Assembly: GCF_039673065.1 (NCBI RefSeq)
Contig: NZ_JBDJKW010000006.1
Coordinates: 62,001 to 126,000 of the forward strand
DNA length: 64,000 nt
Source of the DNA: Allobosea sp039673065
Lineage (GTDB): Bacteria; Pseudomonadota; Alphaproteobacteria; Rhizobiales; Beijerinckiaceae
Reading direction: 5' to 3'
Below the pieces are notes generated by a model, which was not told where the DNA came from, did no database searches, and saw nothing but the letters and a program-made list of their open reading frames with translations. Shown piece by piece: positions 59,558 to 64,000 of this stretch. Made by a program: the position numbers and the translations under genes. Every line of letters begins with the position of its first letter. The first letter of the stretch is position 1.

Positions 59558-60199
59558 ATGGACGCAGCCCACCTTCCCTATCCGGCGACGATCGGCGTGC
59601 TGCTGGCCGGCGGGCTGGCCCGGCGTATGGGCGGCGGCGACAAGGCGCTGCGGCTCATCGGCGGGCAGACGCTGCTGGCACGGGCCACCGCGCGCCTCGC
59701 CCCGCAATGCGCCGGCCTGATCGTCAACGCCGATGGCGACCCGGCCCGCTTCGCCGGTCTCGGCCTGCCGGTTGTGCCCGACACGCTGCCGGACCATCCC
59801 GGGCCGCTGGCGGGCGTGCTCGCCGCGCTCGACTGGGTGCGGCACCACCGCCCCGGCCATGACTGGGTCGTCTCGGTGCCGACCGACGCGCCCTTCCTGC
59901 CACGCGATCTCGTCGCACGGCTTCATCAAGCGCGGATCGCGGCGGGCACGCCGCTGGCCTGCGCCGGCTCGGGCGGGCGGGTGCATCCGGTGGTCGGGCT
60001 CTGGCCGGTCGCGCTGGCGGAGAGGCTGCGCCATGCGCTGACGGTCGAGGAGGAGCGCAGGGTCGGGCGCTTTGCTGCCCTGCAAGGCGTCGCCGCGGCC
60101 GAATGGGCGAGCGAGCCGCTCGACCCCTTCTTCAACCTGAACCGGCCGGAGGATCTGGCGGCGGCCGAGGCAGCGCTCGCCGCGACGCCGGACGCCTGA
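59558..60199 (+). CDS. mobA: Molybdenum cofactor guanylyltransferase
   Basis: The 213-aa enzyme attaches GMP to molybdopterin. It has the nucleotidyltransferase start IGVLLAGGLARRMGGGDKAL, DHPGPLAGVLAAL, VPTDAPFLPRDLV, and FNLNRPEDLAAAE near the C-terminus. It follows soxZ by 56 nt on the same strand and converges with moeA. Confidence 0.93.
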   Translation: MDAAHLPYPATIGVLLAGGLARRMGGGDKALRLIGGQTLLARATARLAPQCAGLIVNADGDPARFAGLGLPVVPDTLPDHPGPLAGVLAALDWVRHHRPGHDWVVSVPTDAPFLPRDLVARLHQARIAAGTPLACAGSGGRVHPVVGLWPVALAERLRHALTVEEERRVGRFAALQGVAAAEWASEPLDPFFNLNRPEDLAAAEAALAATPDA

Positions 60200-60203
60200 A
60201 GCC

Positions 60204-61472
60204 TCAGCGCAGCAGCGCGTAGCTCAGGAAGCCGACGGAATCGCCCGGCGCCACCTCTTCCAGCGCTTCCGGCAGTTCGACGAGCCCGTCCGTCTGCGTC
60301 AGCGAGGTCAGGATGCCGGAGCCGTCCTGCGGATGCTTCACCGCCTCGACAGCGCCATCGGGCGTCAGGCGCAGGGCCGCACGCAGATATTCGCGCCGGT
60401 CCTGCTTCTTGCGATGCGAGAAGGCCGCGCAGACCCGCAGCGCCGGCGGCGCCGCCGGCCGCCCGCCCGCGAGCGCGGCCAGAAGCGGCCGCACCAGATG
60501 CGCGAAGGTGACGAAAACCGCGACGGGATTGCCCGGCAGCCCGACGAAGGCGGCGGCCTGCCCCGGCACGGCGGACGGAATTACCCCCATGGCGACGGGG
60601 CGGCCGGGCTTGATCGCCAGGCGCCAGACATCGAGGCTGCCGACCTCGCGGACCGCCGACTTCACATGGTCCTCCTCGCCGGCCGAGACGCCGCCGGAGG
60701 TGAGGATGAGGTCGTGGCCGGACGCCGCTTGGCGCAGCGCTCGCGCGATCGCGGTGCGGTCGTCCCCGAGGATGCCGAGATCGCTGACCTCGGCGCCGAG
60801 GCGCCGCAGCAGCGCCTGGAGCAGGAAGCGATTGGCGTCGTAGATCTGGGCCGGGCCGCGCGCACCGCCCGGCGAGACGATCTCGTTGCCGGTGGAGAAC
60901 ACCGCGACGCGGATGCGCCTGCGCACCGGCAGCGCCGTCAGCCCGAGCGCCGCCGCGAGCGCGATCCGCTCCGGCGTCACCAGCTCGCCGGCATGGAGCG
61001 CCAGCGCACCGGCGGCGACATCCTCGCCCGCCGGCCGGCAATTCGCCCCGGCTGACAGCCCGGCCGGCAATGCGACCGCCGCGCCCGCGAGCCGGACATC
61101 CTCCTGCATGAACACGGTATCGAGCCCCGGCGGCATCGGCGCGCCGGTGAAGATCCTCACCGCCTGCCCGGCCGAGACGGCAAGGCCGGGATCGCCCGCC
61201 GGCACGCGCGCACCGACCGGCAGCAGGCTCGGCCCGGCCGCGGCCAGATCGGCATGGCGCACCGCATAGCCGTCCACCGCCGAATTGAAGAAGGGCGGCA
61301 GGTCGATCGGCGCAGCGATGTCGGCCGCGAGCTGGCGACCATCCGCGTCGAGCAGCGCGACCGTCTCGACCTCCGGCACTGGCTGCAGCCCCTTGACGAC
61401 GCGCGCCAGGGCCTGCTCGACGGTGAGGAGGCCGTCCGCGAGGGTGAACTGGTCGGCGGAGAGCTGGGCCAT
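60204..61472 (-). CDS. moeA: Molybdopterin molybdenumtransferase
   Basis: The 422-aa protein inserts molybdate into adenylated molybdopterin. It has PPFFNSAVDGYAVR, VRIFTGAPMPPGLDTVFMQEDV, VFSTGNEIV, ANRFLLQALL, DLILTSGGVSAGEEDHVK and FVGLPGNPVAVFVTF, all in order. It sits 5 nt downstream of mobB on the minus strand. Confidence 0.95.
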   Translation of the reverse strand: MAQLSADQFTLADGLLTVEQALARVVKGLQPVPEVETVALLDADGRQLAADIAAPIDLPPFFNSAVDGYAVRHADLAAAGPSLLPVGARVPAGDPGLAVSAGQAVRIFTGAPMPPGLDTVFMQEDVRLAGAAVALPAGLSAGANCRPAGEDVAAGALALHAGELVTPERIALAAALGLTALPVRRRIRVAVFSTGNEIVSPGGARGPAQIYDANRFLLQALLRRLGAEVSDLGILGDDRTAIARALRQAASGHDLILTSGGVSAGEEDHVKSAVREVGSLDVWRLAIKPGRPVAMGVIPSAVPGQAAAFVGLPGNPVAVFVTFAHLVRPLLAALAGGRPAAPPALRVCAAFSHRKKQDRREYLRAALRLTPDGAVEAVKHPQDGSGILTSLTQTDGLVELPEALEEVAPGDSVGFLSYALLR

Positions 61473-61477
61473 GGCGC

Positions 61478-62032
61478 TCAGCTCTCCGCGAGCGCCGGCG
61501 CGGCGGCCGCTGCCAGCGCAGCCAGCACCGCCTTGCGCGGCGCCGCGGCGTTCAGGACGAGCTCGGCCGCGCCGTCGAGATCGTCGAGCGCGACCAGAGG
61601 CACGTTCCAGCCGGGCGGGGCGGCGACATCGCTGATCAGGCCGCGGACATCGTGCAGCGTCGGAAACAGGAAGGGCTTGCCGTTGGCGGCGCGGTGCACC
61701 TCGATCTTGGGGTGCGCCTCGTGCTTGAACCCCTCGACCAGCACGAGGTCGACCGGGGAGAGCAGCGGCAGCAATTCGCTGAGCGCCGCCTCCCGCGGGG
61801 TGCGCCGCTCATGCATCAGCGCCCAGCGCCGGCTGGAGGCGACCAGCACCTCGCCGGCGCCCGCCATGCGGTGGCGATGGGAATCCTTGCCCGGCACGTC
61901 GACGTCGAAGCCGTGATGCGCGTGCTTGACGGTCGAGACGCTGACACCCCGCGCCGTCAGCCTTTCGAGCAGCTGCACCAGCAGCGTCGTCTTTCCCGCG
62001 CCGCTCCAGCCGGCGAGGCCCACGATCTTCAT
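61478..62032 (-). CDS. mobB: Molybdopterin-guanine dinucleotide biosynthesis adaptor MobB
   Basis: The 184-aa GTP-binding protein has MKIVGLAGWSGAGKTTLL (P-loop), STVKHAHHGFDVDVPGKDSHRHRMAGA, and DLVLVEGFKHEAHPKIEV. It supports MobA. ATG 62032 is chosen; a frame open to 62212 is not supported. It forms an operon with moeA. Confidence 0.93.
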   Translation of the reverse strand: MKIVGLAGWSGAGKTTLLVQLLERLTARGVSVSTVKHAHHGFDVDVPGKDSHRHRMAGAGEVLVASSRRWALMHERRTPREAALSELLPLLSPVDLVLVEGFKHEAHPKIEVHRAANGKPFLFPTLHDVRGLISDVAAPPGWNVPLVALDDLDGAAELVLNAAAPRKAVLAALAAAAAPALAES

Positions 62033-62217
62033 GTCGAACCCATCATATCCATGGCCGGCGAGCTTAGTGCGCCGGGGCGGTGACGGCCAGCACCCGGCAC
62101 CGCGCGACAGGGTCGCGGGACGCCGCCGACTCCCGCCCCGTCTGGAACAGATCGCGGCGTGGCTCGTTGTCTCGCGACAAGGAAGCGCGCGTCGCTTCGC
62201 CAACCGGAGCATGATCC

Positions 62218-62526
62218 ATGTCCGCTTTCAGCCGTTGCCTCGCCGCCGCGACCCTTCTCGGCCTGAGCGCCGTGTCGGCACCGGCGGGCGCCGTGACGGA
62301 CCCGACCGACGGCGCCCCGCGCATCCAGCTGGCCCAGACCACGACGCCCGGCGCCACGGCCCCGCAGTCGCAGACCGATCCGCGCAAGCCCGGCGAGCCG
62401 CCGGCGGCCGCACAGCCGCCGCAGGAGGGCCACAGCCCGCTGCCGGTGAAGCCCTCCGACCGTAACACCTCCGAGACCGGCCAGCCGGCCCAATCGGTTC
62501 CGCCGGGCCACAAGGCAAAGGACTGA
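62218..62526 (+). CDS. Small secreted Pro-rich protein, unknown
   Basis: The 102-aa protein has a signal peptide (FSRCLAAATLLGLSAVSAPAGA) and a mature part that is Pro, Gln, Ser and Thr-rich without cysteine, probably disordered. No family is recognised. It is divergent from mobB and convergent with the MetE-like gene. The start ATG 62218 follows GGAGCATG. Confidence 0.55.
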   Translation: MSAFSRCLAAATLLGLSAVSAPAGAVTDPTDGAPRIQLAQTTTPGATAPQSQTDPRKPGEPPAAAQPPQEGHSPLPVKPSDRNTSETGQPAQSVPPGHKAKD

Positions 62527-62586
62527 CGCGCGCGAAAGCGCCCGCCCGACGCAACCCTGCGAACGCGCCCCGAGAGCCCCCTGCCC

Positions 62587-64000
62587 TCAGGCGCGGAAGC
62601 GCTGGACGGCGCTCGCGATCACCGCCAGCTTGTCCTGCGCCGAGCCGGTGCAGCAGATCGGATTGTCGGCGAAGGTCGCGAAGCCGCAATCGGGATGCAG
62701 CAGCACCCGCTCGCGTCCGAACAGGCCGATCGCCTGCTCGATCCGGCGTGCCACCGCGTCCACCGCCTCGGTGTGATGGTCCTTCTGGTTGACCACGCCG
62801 ACGCCGATGCGCGCCTCCTGCGGCAACGCCGTCAGGATTTCCATCTCCCCGGCGCGCGGCGTGCACATCTCCAACAGATAGGCGCCGACCTTGACCTGCG
62901 ACAGCATGCCGATCAGCGGCTCGTAGCTTCCGGCGAGCGCGACGCTCTCGTCCGGCGTCCAGTTGCCGCGGCAGACATGCAGCGCGGTGCGCTCGCGCGG
63001 CATGCCGTCGAGCACGGCGTTGAGCAGGTCGCGCGCGAAGCCGAGCTCGTGCTCCGGCCCGAGCGATTCTGACAGCGCCCCGCACATGAAGGAGCGCTTG
63101 TTCTTGGCCCCCGAGAACACGACCTCCGACAGCACCGGCTCGTCGAACTGCACGAGCGCGGCGCCGGCGTCCATCAGCTCCGCCAGCTCCTCGCGTAGCA
63201 CCCGCACGATGTCCTCGGCGATCTCCTCGCGGCTGGCATAGGCTTGGTCGGAGATGCACTCCATCCACATGGTACGCGCCAGCAGATAGGGCCCGGGCAG
63301 CGCCACCTTGATCGGCTTATTCGTAACGGTCCGGGCGAAGTCGACCTCGTGCGCCACCAGCGGGCGCGAGCGCGAGAGCCGGCCGAACACGGCGGGATGG
63401 CGCACGTCGCCGGCCGGAATGTCGAGCGCGCGCAGCTCGGCCTCGAACTCCTCCGGATGGTCGACCAGCGGCAGCAGATCGACCAGCGGGATGAGCTGGC
63501 AGTTGTCGAGCCGGCTCGCGACGAAGCTCGCATAGGAATCGCGGCGCTGCTCGCCATCGGTGATCACGTCGACCCCGGCCTTCTCCTGCGCCGCCATGGC
63601 GAGGCGGACCGCGTCGTCGGCGGTCTCCTGGAAAGCCGCCTCCGACAGCCGGCCCTCGACATGGGCGTGCATGGCCTCGACCATCCAGCGCGGCCGCGGC
63701 CAGGAGCCGATGCCCATCACCGCCAGCGCCGGGATCGCGGGCGCGGCAACCGGCGTGCGGGTGCGGACCGGCGCGGCGGCGGGCGCCGCTGCGGCGACGG
63801 CCGCCACCGGCGCGGCCGCGCGCTCGGCCAGCTTGCCCTTGCAGACCAGGAAGGAGCGCTGCTTCTTCACCTTGGTCCAGGACACCAGCTCGTTGCCGGT
63901 GAGCCGGCACCAGGCCGGCAGGTCCTCGTCCACCGAGATCTCGGTCGAGCGGATCTCCAGGAGCCCGCCGCGCGGCAGCGGGTCGATATGCTTGCGGATC
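62587..64000 (-). CDS. TusA-like domain fused to MetE-type methyltransferase (5' end outside window)
   Basis: About 470 residues are visible and the frame stays open to the window edge, so the ATG at 63933 is internal. The first visible segment (IRKHIDPLPRGGLLEIRST, then VDEDLPAWCRLTGNELVSW) resembles the second half of a TusA sulfur-carrier domain. After a Pro/Ala linker comes a cobalamin-independent methionine-synthase-type barrel (MGIGSWPRP; VITDGEQRRDSYASF; QFDEPVLSE). It keeps the zinc ligands HVC in ALHVCRGNW and Cys in HPDCGF. It probably transfers a methyl group to a thiol; the true substrate is unknown. Confidence 0.75.
   Translation of the reverse strand, partial: IRKHIDPLPRGGLLEIRSTEISVDEDLPAWCRLTGNELVSWTKVKKQRSFLVCKGKLAERAAAPVAAVAAAAPAAAPVRTRTPVAAPAIPALAVMGIGSWPRPRWMVEAMHAHVEGRLSEAAFQETADDAVRLAMAAQEKAGVDVITDGEQRRDSYASFVASRLDNCQLIPLVDLLPLVDHPEEFEAELRALDIPAGDVRHPAVFGRLSRSRPLVAHEVDFARTVTNKPIKVALPGPYLLARTMWMECISDQAYASREEIAEDIVRVLREELAELMDAGAALVQFDEPVLSEVVFSGAKNKRSFMCGALSESLGPEHELGFARDLLNAVLDGMPRERTALHVCRGNWTPDESVALAGSYEPLIGMLSQVKVGAYLLEMCTPRAGEMEILTALPQEARIGVGVVNQKDHHTEAVDAVARRIEQAIGLFGRERVLLHPDCGFATFADNPICCTGSAQDKLAVIASAVQRFRA

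Noticed and set aside
63931..63933. ATG at 63933 as the start of the MetE-like gene
   Set aside because: The frame continues without a stop to base 64000 and encodes a TusA-like segment, so this Met is internal.
1..64000. CRISPR arrays, insertion sequences, rRNA operons
   Set aside because: No regularly spaced repeats, transposase motifs with terminal repeats, or rRNA sequence were seen on reading both strands.

Overview
The window is a GC-rich, densely coded piece of bacterial chromosome. Gene families such as RcdA (DUF1465), TrcR (DUF1013), DUF1192, DUF4164, DUF1178, the three-subunit transhydrogenase with an aa3-oxidase subunit IV gene beside it, and 6S RNA upstream of the 5-formyl-THF cyclo-ligase all point to an alphaproteobacterium of the Hyphomicrobiales (Rhizobiales). 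A Bosea-like organism is my best guess from gene content; no rRNA is present to confirm it. I see no insertion sequence, phage gene or CRISPR array.

Layout. 1-327 is the tail of a chemotaxis receptor. 442-6718 (minus strand) is a central-carbon cluster tkt-gap-(coiled-coil membrane protein)-pgk-(63-aa membrane protein)-fba. 6979-13991 runs on the plus strand: DUF4164, zapA, an alpha/beta hydrolase, ddl, 6S RNA, 5-FCL, a YmdB-type phosphodiesterase, a BenE-type transporter, a ThiE-like protein and a Sel1-repeat protein, many joined by 1-4 nt overlaps. 14099-20209 holds an inositol monophosphatase, a MotA/MotB-like pair, nagB-nagA and an orphan solute-binding protein. 20268-25682 holds an ABC exporter, rpmE and a cell-cycle neighbourhood (rcdA, DUF1192, trcR) with two perfect CtrA boxes. 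25785-31387 has propionyl-CoA synthetase, a TauE/SafE permease, an acyl-CoA ligase and a diguanylate cyclase. 31539-35328 has two DUF465 genes, purEK, rpsU and a TPR lipoprotein. 35587-38921 is the pnt operon plus the oxidase subunit. 39256-46187 includes an ABC1 kinase and an argH-like lyase/polar amino-acid ABC transporter operon with a divergent LysR gene. 46285-49596 has rfbD, rfbA and a D-lactate dehydrogenase-like flavoprotein. 49689-52352 is comF-grxC-nitrilase-DUF1178. 52511-53632 is an Old Yellow Enzyme. tRNA-Glu(CTC) sits at 54226-54301. 54702-59501 is a sulfur-oxidation operon, 59558-62032 has mobA, moeA and mobB, and the window ends inside a gene fusing a TusA-like domain to a MetE-like methyltransferase.

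The most interesting parts are: (i) a compact locus at 23288-23421 with a CtrA box, two GANTC sites, a 23-codon Cys-rich ORF and a terminator, beside rcdA with its own CtrA box; (ii) the hybrid fccA-fccB-YeeE-fccB2-soxYZ operon, which has two flavocytochrome-c-type flavoproteins that both keep all three redox or FAD-linking cysteines, but no soxAXB within the window; (iii) the argH paralogue embedded in an uptake operon, whose conserved lyase motifs are altered; and (iv) the TusA-MetE fusion. All functions are inferred from reading the sequence; no database search was run.
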